This document shows, one piece after another, positions 1 to 7,376 of a DNA stretch of 31,692 nucleotides. Positions within the stretch are counted from its first letter, which is position 1. Every line of letters begins with the position of its first letter. Below the pieces are notes generated by a model. It saw only the letters and a list, made by a program, of their open reading frames with translations. It ran no database searches and was not told where the DNA came from. The position numbers were made by a program, and so were the translations under genes. The stretch spans positions 1 to 31,692 of the forward strand of contig JAYZFQ010000112.1 of NCBI GenBank assembly GCA_036336695.1, in the 5' to 3' direction. Source of the stretch: GCA-2729515 sp036336695. Lineage in GTDB: Bacteria; Myxococcota_A; UBA9160; SMWR01.

Positions 1-120
1 GTTCCACACCGTGCTCTTCGGCGTGTTCCACACCGTGCTCTTCGGCGTGTTCCACACCGTGTTCTTCGGCGTGTTCCACACCGTGTTCTTCGGCGTGTTC
101 CACACCGTGTTCTTCGGCGT
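1..120 (-). repeat. 24-bp tandem repeat, at least five copies, coding
   Basis: Five consecutive 24-base units lie at 1-24, 25-48, 49-72, 73-96 and 97-120. They are identical except for one C/T difference that groups the two leftmost copies apart from the other three. The array probably continues beyond the window. The unit is a multiple of three, so copy-number change would alter protein length without shifting frame. On the minus strand each unit encodes AEEHGVEH. Confidence 0.95.
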
Positions 121-436
121 GTTCTCCCGGAACCTCGTCCACGCGCGCAACTGCTCGGGAAACGGCCTGGGCGAGGTCGCTTCCGTGCTCGTCGCCGTGT
201 TCGCTTCCGTGCTCGTCGCCGTGCCCGTGCCCCGGCAGGTGCCCACTGCGTTTGGTCCAGCCACGGGACTGGAAGAAAACGGAAAAGCTGCCCTGGGGCT
301 GCGCGTTTCCGCCGAACATGTCGTAGAGCGGGTCACCGGCCAGGCAGACGGAACAACCGAGGGCGGTGCTCCAGGGACCCAGGATTCCAATTGCTGCAAA
401 TGTCGCGATCACCGCGACGCGGTGATGAATGGCCAT
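1..436 (-). CDS. secreted His-rich repeat protein with CxxC motif, C-terminus cut by window edge
   Basis: The ORF is open at the left edge, so only about the first 145 residues are visible. It starts at ATG 434-436 with a GGAG-type RBS about 6 bases upstream. Residues 1-27 form a signal-peptide-like stretch ending at a CSVCLAGDP segment (two cysteines spaced CxxC), then a GSFSVFFQSRGWTKRSG segment that could be the first strand of a beta-barrel. A His/Asp/Glu-rich linker (HGHGDEHGSEHGDEHGS) follows, and then at least five 8-residue repeats AEEHGVEH encoded by a 24-bp tandem DNA repeat at 1-120. Secretion and divalent-metal binding are inferred from the His/Glu spacing and the CxxC. An N-terminal CSVC...GDP motif is, as I recall it, seen in outer-membrane 'transporter-like' proteins near metal genes, but I cannot confirm that here. 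It lies 102 bp downstream of another Cys/His-rich gene on the same strand, so co-transcription is likely. The function is unknown. Confidence 0.75.
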   Translation of the reverse strand, partial: MAIHHRVAVIATFAAIGILGPWSTALGCSVCLAGDPLYDMFGGNAQPQGSFSVFFQSRGWTKRSGHLPGHGHGDEHGSEHGDEHGSDLAQAVSRAVARVDEVPGEHAEEHGVEHAEEHGVEHAEEHGVEHAEEHGVEHAEEHGVE

Positions 437-538
437 CGCTATCTCCTCGCATCTCTCGACACGGCACGCCGCGTCGAGACGTCGCGCACCGCGGTCGGCG
501 CACGCGCTCGATCGTCTCGAAGGGGATCGGATTGCGTG

Positions 539-1030
539 TCAGGCGATGGAGGCGATGGGAACGTGGTCGGGCGGCAGGGGCTGCCGCGCGTCGGCGAGGG
601 GAGCGCGCTCCACGAGCGGGAGCGTCATGGCGGCGTGAGCGGGGGGTGCCGGCGCCCTCGGGAGCAAGGCGAACCCGGGTGCGAGGGCGACGCCGGCCGC
701 TTGCGGAAGTTCCTCGCAGCCACAGCGGCAGGGGGCCACCAAGGTCCGATCGGCGTTCCCCGCCACGGCCGCGTGGGTCCCGGTGGTGTGCCCTGCATGG
801 GCGGTCTCATGGGTCCCGGTGGTGTGCCCTGCATGGGCGGTCTCATGGGTCCCGGTGGTGTGCCCTGCATGGGCGGTCTCATGGGCTCCGGGGGTTTGCC
901 CGGCGTGGACGGCCTCGGCTGCCGCGCCCGCGTAAGCGTCCCCGGAGGGACAAGGCGTGCTCCAGACGCATACGTGGCCGACGAGGACTACGACGGCTGC
1001 ACAGCGAAACAGGAGCGCGGCTTTTTCCAC
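539..1030 (-). CDS. secreted or membrane-anchored Cys/His-rich protein with 12-residue repeats
   Basis: This is a 163-residue protein starting at GTG 1030. There is no clear Shine-Dalgarno, but the start lies only 10 bases after the stop of the upstream gene, so coupling is plausible. Residues 5-23 are a hydrophobic signal or anchor with an embedded Cys. A CPSGD segment follows, then three exact copies of ETAHAGHTTGTH preceded by one degenerate copy. Next comes a CRCGCEE cluster with three cysteines, and the C-terminus is Pro/Ala-rich ending PPDHVPIASIA. The layout (signal, His repeats, Cys cluster) suggests an extracytoplasmic metal binder. It is broadly reminiscent of small Cys/His proteins near copper-resistance genes such as CopL, but no homology can be claimed. 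A second His-rich repeat gene follows directly, so the pair may act together. Confidence 0.65.
   Translation of the reverse strand: MEKAALLFRCAAVVVLVGHVCVWSTPCPSGDAYAGAAAEAVHAGQTPGAHETAHAGHTTGTHETAHAGHTTGTHETAHAGHTTGTHAAVAGNADRTLVAPCRCGCEELPQAAGVALAPGFALLPRAPAPPAHAAMTLPLVERAPLADARQPLPPDHVPIASIA
775..918 (-). repeat. 36-bp tandem repeat, three exact copies plus one degenerate, coding
   Basis: Perfect 36-base units occupy 775-810, 811-846 and 847-882, and a diverged fourth unit lies at 883-918. Each encodes one 12-residue His-rich repeat of the minus-strand gene at 539-1030. The identity of three copies at nucleotide level points to recent duplication or ongoing homogenisation. Confidence 0.93.
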
Positions 1031-1040
1031 ACGATCTAAG

Positions 1041-1508
1041 TTACGCCCTCTGGTCCCCCGTGTCTATCCGTTCGTGATCCGAATTTTCGGCCGCCAGCGC
1101 TTGGCCCTGCGGGGAGCCCAGGGGACGCTTGGGCCCGCCCTCGAGTTGGCGCTCGATTTCCGCGAGCAGGCGGGCCGTGGCGGCTTCCGCCGTGAGGTCG
1201 GATCGCACGCGGACCGTGCTCTTCTCCACCTCTCTGCGCGCTTCCATGCGAACCGTCGACGGAGAGCGCCCGAGTGCCGCGCCCAGTTGTTGAGCGAGGC
1301 GTTGTTCGCTTGCGTAGAGCGCTTCCGTCTGGTGCACCTGCCGCCTCAGGTCCAGCAGCGCCTGGCGCCGCTCGCTCTGCAGCGTTTCCCGCTCGGCCCG
1401 GGACCGGGCCAGGCGTTCCTTGTGACGCTGATTGAGGACCACGTAGAGCACGGTTCCCCAGCCCGACAGCGCGCCCAGGGTCTGAACGATGGCCAATGTG
1501 TCTTCCAT
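1041..1508 (-). CDS. small membrane-anchored coiled-coil protein
   Basis: From the chosen start the protein is about 155 residues (MEDTLAIVQTLG...). An in-frame ATG 54 bases upstream at 1562 is possible, but the 1508 start has GGGAG about 8 bases before it. An N-terminal hydrophobic segment (about residues 5-24) anchors the protein, leaving a charged cytoplasmic tail. That tail is rich in Arg, Glu, Gln and Ala (about residues 28-75) and is likely a coiled coil. A second charged region ends ALAAENSDHERIDTGDQRA. I do not recognise a named family. It is the first gene of the minus-strand run leading into the two His-rich genes, and it is divergent from the potassium channel gene, sharing about 165 bp of upstream DNA with it. 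Confidence 0.6.
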   Translation of the reverse strand: MEDTLAIVQTLGALSGWGTVLYVVLNQRHKERLARSRAERETLQSERRQALLDLRRQVHQTEALYASEQRLAQQLGAALGRSPSTVRMEARREVEKSTVRVRSDLTAEAATARLLAEIERQLEGGPKRPLGSPQGQALAAENSDHERIDTGDQRA

Positions 1509-1672
1509 GGTCGATGCTCCCAGCCGGGGGGATTTGCGGTGACCGACAGGCCGCATCGGCATTTCGTGCGCAAGTCTGGAGCACTTTTCCGGGGTACCTT
1601 CGCGCTCGGCTCGGGAGGCCGCGCTGCCGGGCTGCTACTGGCTACTCTCTGCGGCGTGAGGAGCGGCACCTC

Positions 1673-3370
1673 GTGAAGTTCCTGTCCCGCCAGATCGAGT
1701 ACCTGCGGTCGCACGGCGTGGCCCGGCGCAACATCGCTGTGCTCCTCCAGTACATGGCCGTCCTGGCCGGCACGGTGCTCGTCTACTCCGTGCTGTTCCA
1801 CGTGCTGATGCTGCACGAAGGCCAGCAGCATACCTGGCTCACCGGCCTCTACTGGACGCTCACCGTGATGAGCACCCTGGGTTTCGGCGACATCACGTTC
1901 CACACGGATCTCGGTCGCGCCTTCAGCATCCTGGTGCTGCTTTCCGGCATCCTGATGTTGCTGGTGGTGCTTCCTTTTGTCTTCGTGCGGTTCTTCTACG
2001 GCCCCTGGCTTGAGGCGCAGATCCACATGCGCGCGCCGCGCCGCGTGCCGCGCGAGTTGTCGGGGCACGTGATCCTCTGCCAGTACGACGAAGTCGCAGC
2101 CGGCTTGATCGAACGGTTGCGCGAGGATTCCGTTCCGTACTGCGTCATCGAACCGGACCCGGCCGTGGCGGCCGCACTCCACGGCGATGGCGTCTTCGTG
2201 GTGGCCGGAGATCCCAACGACCGGGAGACCTACGAGGCGGTTTCCTGTGCCTCGGCCAAGTTTGTCGTGGCCAACCGGAGCGATGCCGAGAACTCGAACA
2301 TCGCGTTGATCGTTCGCGAGCACTTTCCCAAGGTACCGATCGCTGCATTTGCCCAGGAAGCCGATTCGGTCGACGTGCTGGAATTGAGCGGCGCGACCCA
2401 CGTGTTGCCCTTGAAGCATCGCCTGGGCCAGTACCTCGCCGGGCGGGTCTCCGTTGGTCCGGCCCACGCCCAGCTCGTGGGGCGTTTCAAAGACCTCCGG
2501 ATTGCCGAGTTTCCCGTGGAGAACACCGGTCTGTCGGGGAGAACGATCCGCGACACGCGGCTGCGCGAGTTGACCGGCCTCAACATCGTCGCGTACTGGG
2601 AGCAGGGGCGTCTGCTCCCCGCCCACGCGGACACCGTTCTCACCGAACACAGCGTACCCGTCGTCGTCGGAACCAAGGACCAGATCGCCGAACTCGACGC
2701 GATGTTCGTGATCTACAACCCGAACGACAACCCGGTGCTCGTGATCGGAGGCGGGAAGGTCGGCCAGGCGGCCATGGCGTCCCTGCGTCGGCGCGGGGTG
2801 TCGATCAGCGTCATCGAGCGTGACCCCGGCCTGGAGCCGCACCTCGTCGGTCTTGCGGACAACGTGTGGATCGGGGATGCCTCCGACCGGAACGTGATCC
2901 TGAAGGCGGGTCTCGAAACCGCACCGACGGTGGTGCTCACCACCAACGACGACTCCTGGAACGTCTTTCTTGCCGTCTATTGCCGCAAACTGAACCCCAA
3001 CACACGCATCGTGAGCCGTGTGACCCACGAACGCAGCCTCGAGTCGATCCATCGTGCGGGGGCAACGTCGGTGCTGAGTTACGCCACGCTCGGCGTCAAG
3101 TCGCTGCTTGCCTACGTCCACGGCGCCGAGGCGACGTTCGTCGGGGAAGGGGTCGACCTCATCGTCGCTTCGGTTCCCGAGTCGCTGGCCGGCAAGCGGC
3201 TCGGCGAGGCGCGTGTCGGCGAGACCTGTGGCCTCAACGTGGTGGCGCTGCAACGGCCCGATGGGTCGGTAGAGAACGCCAATGCCGCGACGGAGCTTCC
3301 GGCGGAGGGCGAGTTGGTGATGTTGGGTCTCCCCGAGCAGCGCCAGGAGTTTCGCAAGCGGTTCTGCTAG
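1673..3370 (+). CDS. potassium channel protein with two RCK (TrkA-N/TrkA-C) modules, GsuK-like
   Basis: This is a 565-residue inner-membrane protein. The start is GTG 1673 with GAGGAG 9 bases upstream; the ORF is open further upstream but without channel-like sequence. TM1 is about residues 21-43, the pore loop carries the filter TLGFGD at 68-73, and TM2 is about 82-108. The cytoplasmic part holds RCK1 (about 131-245) with a TrkA-C region (about 265-335), then RCK2 (about 350-470) with a second TrkA-C (about 480-555). RCK2 has an intact Rossmann glycine motif (GGGKVG, 359-364) with acidic residues downstream, whereas the matching RCK1 strand reads CQYDEV and lacks the glycines. One TM hairpin with tandem RCK domains is the architecture of the Geobacter channel GsuK, which is gated by nucleotides and ions. 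Potassium flux and ligand gating are inferred from the family. Confidence 0.92.
   Translation: MKFLSRQIEYLRSHGVARRNIAVLLQYMAVLAGTVLVYSVLFHVLMLHEGQQHTWLTGLYWTLTVMSTLGFGDITFHTDLGRAFSILVLLSGILMLLVVLPFVFVRFFYGPWLEAQIHMRAPRRVPRELSGHVILCQYDEVAAGLIERLREDSVPYCVIEPDPAVAAALHGDGVFVVAGDPNDRETYEAVSCASAKFVVANRSDAENSNIALIVREHFPKVPIAAFAQEADSVDVLELSGATHVLPLKHRLGQYLAGRVSVGPAHAQLVGRFKDLRIAEFPVENTGLSGRTIRDTRLRELTGLNIVAYWEQGRLLPAHADTVLTEHSVPVVVGTKDQIAELDAMFVIYNPNDNPVLVIGGGKVGQAAMASLRRRGVSISVIERDPGLEPHLVGLADNVWIGDASDRNVILKAGLETAPTVVLTTNDDSWNVFLAVYCRKLNPNTRIVSRVTHERSLESIHRAGATSVLSYATLGVKSLLAYVHGAEATFVGEGVDLIVASVPESLAGKRLGEARVGETCGLNVVALQRPDGSVENANAATELPAEGELVMLGLPEQRQEFRKRFC
3367..3370. other. overlapping convergent stop codons (CTAG)
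   Basis: The plus-strand TAG at 3368-3370 and the minus-strand TAG at 3367-3369 share the palindrome CTAG. The two genes converge with no intergenic DNA, so any terminator must lie inside the opposing coding sequence. Confidence 0.9.
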
Positions 3371-4950
3371 GGGGCGCTGCTGCCGTTTCGGGGGTCAGGG
3401 CCCGGGCGCGGCGCTTCGAGCGGCGTACCGCGGGCTGAGAGTTCCCGGGTTTCCGGGGTATCGCGGCGCAGGTAGAGCGTGAGCACGACCGGGGTGCCCG
3501 ACCCATTCGGGAGCGTGTAGCGGTACGGGGCGTACCGGTCGTGGAACTCGCTGCTGGTAGCCAGTTCGAAGTCGGTCAGGAACCAGGCTCGTGCGGGCGC
3601 GCCGGTGTAGCCCTCGGCGGGCCCGAGGATCACCACTGCCGGCTCCCGCTCGAGTACGTAGGCGCCGTCCCCTTTGCGGTGTCCAGGAGCCCCCTGCCAG
3701 CGGGTTTCGAGTGGCACGGGGTCGCGGCGCGCGACGTGTCGGTCGTTGAGGCCGAGGGTGTCCAGGAAGGCGAGGTCGGGGGCGTAGTAGGGCGTCGCGC
3801 CGGCCGTGGCCGTGGCCACGAGGGTTCCCGGCGGAAGGGCTGCTGCGAGGAAACGCCCCACGTGTTCGCCCACGCGAGCGGCCGGGTCCAGGACCCGGGG
3901 AACCTGGGTGGCGAGGAGTGCCTGGAGGCCCAACGCGACCAGCACCCCGGCGAACGCTGCGAGTTTCCGCGGCCACTGGAGCGGCAGGATGCGCACCCCG
4001 GCCGCGAAACCGAAGAGGACTGCGGCGGGCGCAGCGAAGCGGGCGCCGGGCATGTGGTCGCCGCCGGAGAGGCCGGCCGCAGCCAGGAGCGCGAGGGCGA
4101 AGAGTTCCAGCCGGTAGGGTGCCTTCGGGCGCAGGAGCACCCCGAGGCCCGCGACTCCTGCCGCCGGGATCCAGGCCGGCCAGGTCCGGGCGAGGTAACC
4201 GGCACCCGCGCCCAGCACGTCCAGCATGGGCATCCCCCCGAGCTTGGCCTCTGCCGAGTTCGGCAGGAGTTCCCCGAACCACGCGAGGCGGAACGCGAGA
4301 TAGGCGAGGCAGGGGACGAGCAGGCCGGTCGCGGTCAGTCGGGCCGCGCGGGTTCGCTTGTCGAAGGCGAGGAAGAGCGCGGCGAGGAGTCCGAGCGCGA
4401 GCCCCTCGGGCCGCAACAGCGCGGCTGCGGCGAAGGCACCGCCGGCGAGGAGCGGCGCCGCTCCCCCCGCGTCTGGCCGCCGGTGCAGCCGTTCTGTCGT
4501 GGCTGTGGCGAGCACCAGCCAGAGACAGAAGTTGACCGTTTCGAGTCCGCCCCAGGCCCACAGCAGGAGGGGCGGTGCCGTTGCCACCAGGGGAGCGGTG
4601 ACCCACGAGGCGCCCGCCGGTCGCCAGACCGCGACCAGGGCCACGAAACTCGCGACCCCGAGACCCCGGGCTGCCGCGACGAGGTCGATCCCGGCAGCCC
4701 CGAGCCCGCTGACCTGAAACAGCCACAGGTGGTGGGTAAAGCCCTCGACGCTGTCGCCGTCGTTCCAGGACAGGCCGCGGCCCGCGAGCCAGCGCGATGC
4801 ATAGCGAAGCGTGATGTAGGCGTCGTCGTGGAAGAACTCCCGGTACTCGGAAAGCAGGGCGAGGCCCGTCACGGCCGCGAGAAGCGCTGCCGAAACTTCC
4901 AGGCCGCGGTCCGCAGCGCTGCACCGGCCGGCGAGCGTCGGAGCACCCAT
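3367..4950 (-). CDS. GT-C fold membrane glycosyltransferase-like protein
   Basis: This is a 527-residue polytopic membrane protein, with a GGAG-type RBS about 6 bases before ATG 4950. After the first TM helix comes the loop motif FHDDAYITLRYASRWL (about residues 40-55) followed by GRGLSWN. This matches the DD-containing first extracytoplasmic loop of polyprenyl-phosphate-sugar-dependent GT-C enzymes such as the mycobacterial arabinosyltransferase AftB, ArnT and the GT39/GT87-type families; the two Asp would be catalytic or metal-binding. About ten further hydrophobic helices follow, then a soluble C-terminal domain (about 365-510). The acceptor and sugar cannot be inferred. The gene stands alone and is convergent with the K+ channel gene, and the two stop codons overlap within the palindrome CTAG. 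Confidence 0.75.
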   Translation of the reverse strand: MGAPTLAGRCSAADRGLEVSAALLAAVTGLALLSEYREFFHDDAYITLRYASRWLAGRGLSWNDGDSVEGFTHHLWLFQVSGLGAAGIDLVAAARGLGVASFVALVAVWRPAGASWVTAPLVATAPPLLLWAWGGLETVNFCLWLVLATATTERLHRRPDAGGAAPLLAGGAFAAAALLRPEGLALGLLAALFLAFDKRTRAARLTATGLLVPCLAYLAFRLAWFGELLPNSAEAKLGGMPMLDVLGAGAGYLARTWPAWIPAAGVAGLGVLLRPKAPYRLELFALALLAAAGLSGGDHMPGARFAAPAAVLFGFAAGVRILPLQWPRKLAAFAGVLVALGLQALLATQVPRVLDPAARVGEHVGRFLAAALPPGTLVATATAGATPYYAPDLAFLDTLGLNDRHVARRDPVPLETRWQGAPGHRKGDGAYVLEREPAVVILGPAEGYTGAPARAWFLTDFELATSSEFHDRYAPYRYTLPNGSGTPVVLTLYLRRDTPETRELSARGTPLEAPRPGPDPRNGSSAP

Positions 4951-4967
4951 GGCTGCTCCAGACTAGC

Positions 4968-5034
4968 GCTTGCCCGGCGTCCTCGAAGCCCCGCCCGCGC
5001 CTCGTGCTTGCCAGGTGTCCTCGAATCCCGGCCC
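4968..5034. repeat. imperfect direct repeat in divergent intergenic region
   Basis: Two copies of an approximately 29-base unit begin GCTTGCC at 4968 and at 5006, a period of 38 bases. About 25 of 29 positions match, including the shared core GTCCTCGAA. They sit in the 178-bp gap between the divergent GT-C gene (start 4950) and the lipoprotein gene (start 5129). Paired regulator sites or a simple local duplication are both possible. Confidence 0.6.
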
Positions 5035-5128
5035 ATGCCCCCCGCGCGGGAACGTCGGGATGTGCCACGCCGTTTCATGGGCGGGGGCTTGCAATTCTTC
5101 GAGTGGCGGTCGAGTATTCGCGGTCACC

Positions 5129-5509
5129 ATGACCCATACCCATCGACGTTTCACGAAATTCGCGCCCCGCCTGCTGGCCGCTGGCTTCCTCGCGGTTGCA
5201 CTCTCCGGTTGCCAGAACCCCGACCAGTGGACTTCCGTTGCGGGCCGGTGTGCGGATGTGGTGCACGCGTACCTCGAGTCCCCGGTACCGGTCGAGATCG
5301 TTGGTCAGCCCGTGCAGTACTCGGAGGGCGAGGTCAAGATTTCGTACCGGACCAGTGATCGCGTGAACATTCCGGTCGAGGGGACGGCGTCGTGCAGCTT
5401 CGCGATCGGCGATGGCACGATGACGCTCATGGAGGCTTCCGTGGGCGGCGTCGACCTGCCCGGCCCCGCGCTTCAGGCGGTGCGCAAGAAGCTCGACGCC
5501 TCGAGCTGA
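5129..5509 (+). CDS. small secreted lipoprotein, unknown function
   Basis: This is a 126-residue protein with a Sec/lipoprotein signal: basic n-region MTHTHRRFTKF, hydrophobic core to about residue 24, and lipobox LSGC with the lipidated Cys at about position 28. The longer ORF upstream lacks signal-peptide logic, so the start was set at ATG 5129. The mature part is about 98 residues, with two further Cys and a mixed-strand composition; I recognise no domain. It is followed after 81 bp by the AsmA-family gene, so both may contribute to envelope biogenesis. The RBS is weak. Confidence 0.75.
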   Translation: MTHTHRRFTKFAPRLLAAGFLAVALSGCQNPDQWTSVAGRCADVVHAYLESPVPVEIVGQPVQYSEGEVKISYRTSDRVNIPVEGTASCSFAIGDGTMTLMEASVGGVDLPGPALQAVRKKLDASS

Positions 5510-5540
5510 AGAACGAGGCCTGTTTTCCGGCGCGTGGCGG

Positions 5541-5577
5541 GTGCCGATCGGATTTGAATCGATGAGGCACTCGGCAC
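5541..5577 (+). other. inverted repeat with two alternative pairings
   Basis: GTGCCGA at 5541-5547 can pair with TCGGCAC at 5571-5577. Its first five bases can instead pair with GGCAC at 5566-5570. The element lies between the lipoprotein stop and the AsmA-family start. No T-tract follows, so it may be a weak terminator, an attenuating leader structure or chance. Confidence 0.35.
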
Positions 5578-5590
5578 GCCGAGCAACGGC

Positions 5591-7282
5591 ATGCGTTCCA
5601 GGAAACGCTGGCTCTGGCTAGCGGTCCCTCTCGGCGTCGTCTGCGCCGTGCTCGCCGGTGTCGCGGCCATTGTCGTCCGTGAACTCGACGTCGAGCGCCA
5701 GGAACGGCGCATCTCACAAGTGATCAGCGATTTTACCGGCCGGGAGGTCGACATCCGTGGCGGCCTGGAGATCGGCCTTTCCTGGCGCCCGACCCTCGTT
5801 GCGCGCGATGTCTCGATCTCAAACGCCGCCTGGGGAAGCCAGCCCACGATGTTGAGCGCCGATCGTGTCGAGGTCACCCTGTCTCTCGAGCGCCTCCTGT
5901 CGGGCTCGATCGACCTGGTACGAGTGGCTCTCTCGGGTGTGCGCCTGCTGCTCGAAACCGATGCGCGTGGGGCCCGGAACTGGGACCTGGAAGCCGCCGA
6001 TTCCGACGAGGCAGCGGTGCCTTTGGGGCACGACTTCTTCGCGGAAAACGTCGTCATCGAGGACCTCGAACTCCGCATCCGCGGTCCGGGTTCCACGGGC
6101 GACGCTCCGATCGAGATTCCGCGGATTTCCGTTGCAACGGAAACTTTCGAGCAGCCGATCGAGTTCAAACTACGTGCGCGGCCGGCCGGTACCGAGTTTT
6201 CCGCAACGGGCACCATCGGGTCGCTCCAGGAGTGGATGGACGGCAGCCGGGTACCGTTCGCGCTCGACCTGCGTTGGGGGGGCTCCCGGTTTTCCATCGA
6301 GGCGGCGCTCGACCTCGGCGAGCGCCCGCGCTTGAAGGGGCGGATCCTGTCGGGAAGGGTTGACCTCCAGAGTTGGTTCGGCGAGCGCCCGCAGTCTTCG
6401 GGAACCGGGGGGCGGCTGTTTCCTTCCGCGCCGCTCGGGCTGAAGGGCCTGGTTTCATCCAACGCCGACATCCAACTCGTCGTCGACCGGGTTGTGGACG
6501 AACGGGCGCGCCTGGAGATCCGCCACGCCGAACTCGCGCTGAGGGGCGAGGTATTGCGTGTCGACTCCGCTCAGATCCTGCTGTCGGGTGCGCGGGTCGA
6601 CGCTTCCATGGAGATCGATGGCCGCCGGACGGAACCCCGGGTTCAATTTTCCCTTCTGACCCACAAGCTGGATTTTGGAACGCTCCTCCGCCGGTTGGGG
6701 GTGAACGACGAGATCGCAGCCATTGTCGATCTGCGGGCGAATCTCCGCGGCACCGGCGATTCCGTCGCGGCGCTCCTGGGCAGTCTCGATGGCGACCTGG
6801 CGACTTCCGTTACCCGCGGGCAGATTCCGACGGCCTACGTCAGCCGCCTGGTGTCGAATCTTCCCAGCCTGTTGATGCCCTGGGCCCAGCCCGCGGCACG
6901 TGTCGACATCGAGTGTGCCGGCGCCCGGTTTTCGATTCTGCGCGGCGTGGCGCGGACCCAGGACTTGATGCTGGACACGTCGCGCCTCACGATCCGTGCG
7001 GCGGGCGAATTCGATCTCGGCGCCGAGACGCTTTCGTTCACGTTGGCGCCACGGCCGCGCGACCACAATCTGCTCACCCTGGCCACGGACATCAACCTGT
7101 CGGGCTCGCTCCGAGATCCCAGCGCGTTTCCGCACCCGATTGACCTGCTGGGATCGGCTGCCCGCCTGGCCCTGGGGCCGGTGCGCGTGCTCAGCCCGTT
7201 TCGCGGGACCGATGCGACGCGCCGCGCCGAGTGTGCGGAGCACACGCGGAACCTGGTCGGCGGCAACTCGGGCGGCGGGTGA
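5591..7282 (+). CDS. AsmA-family protein, inner-membrane anchored
   Basis: This is a 563-residue protein beginning MRSRKRWLWL, with one N-terminal TM helix (about 8-30) and a long beta-rich periplasmic region. The opening after the anchor (ISQVISDFTGREVDIRGGLEIGLSWRPTLVARDVSISNAAWG) is the typical AsmA N-terminal domain. The C-terminal part (AGEFDLGAETLSFTLAPRPRD...LSGSLRDPSAF) is the typical AsmA C-terminal domain. AsmA-like proteins belong to the bridge-like family linked to phospholipid transport to the outer membrane and to outer-membrane assembly. The length is near that of E. coli AsmA (about 617). Transport of lipid here is inferred from the family only. Confidence 0.9.
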   Translation: MRSRKRWLWLAVPLGVVCAVLAGVAAIVVRELDVERQERRISQVISDFTGREVDIRGGLEIGLSWRPTLVARDVSISNAAWGSQPTMLSADRVEVTLSLERLLSGSIDLVRVALSGVRLLLETDARGARNWDLEAADSDEAAVPLGHDFFAENVVIEDLELRIRGPGSTGDAPIEIPRISVATETFEQPIEFKLRARPAGTEFSATGTIGSLQEWMDGSRVPFALDLRWGGSRFSIEAALDLGERPRLKGRILSGRVDLQSWFGERPQSSGTGGRLFPSAPLGLKGLVSSNADIQLVVDRVVDERARLEIRHAELALRGEVLRVDSAQILLSGARVDASMEIDGRRTEPRVQFSLLTHKLDFGTLLRRLGVNDEIAAIVDLRANLRGTGDSVAALLGSLDGDLATSVTRGQIPTAYVSRLVSNLPSLLMPWAQPAARVDIECAGARFSILRGVARTQDLMLDTSRLTIRAAGEFDLGAETLSFTLAPRPRDHNLLTLATDINLSGSLRDPSAFPHPIDLLGSAARLALGPVRVLSPFRGTDATRRAECAEHTRNLVGGNSGGG

Positions 7283-7319
7283 GTCCCGCCGGTTTTGCGG
7301 CGGCTCCGCCGGGGTCGGG

Positions 7320-7328
7320 TGTTAGAAT
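7320..7328 (+). promoter_or_regulatory. putative extended -10 promoter element for the ATP-grasp operon
   Basis: TG-T-TAGAAT at 7320-7328 fits an extended -10 (TGnTATAAT, 5 of 6 in the hexamer) 48 bases before the ATP-grasp start. No good -35 hexamer is seen 16-18 bases upstream, which is compatible with an extended -10 promoter. The assignment is by eye. Confidence 0.4.
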
Positions 7329-7376
7329 CCGCGGAAGCTTTCCGGGCGCTGCTCGACGCGCCCCAAGGGAGGAGCG

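Noticed and set aside
1..120. CRISPR-like direct repeats
   Set aside because: The units are directly abutting with no spacers and lie in frame within a coding sequence.
11..1039. 342-residue plus-strand frame through the repeat region
   Set aside because: It opposes two minus-strand genes that have signal peptides and His repeats; the plus frame is the repeat's reverse complement.
1346..3253. 635-residue minus-strand open frame opposite the potassium channel
   Set aside because: It is the antisense shadow of a clear RCK channel gene, is rich in Arg, His and Asp, and shows no domain.
3541..5358. 605-residue plus-strand open frame opposite the GT-C gene
   Set aside because: It is Gly/Glu/Arg-rich with no domain; the minus strand encodes a convincing polytopic membrane protein.
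5548..5562. tRNA T-arm-like sequence (GGATTTGAATC)
   Set aside because: No acceptor stem, anticodon arm or D-arm can be built around it.
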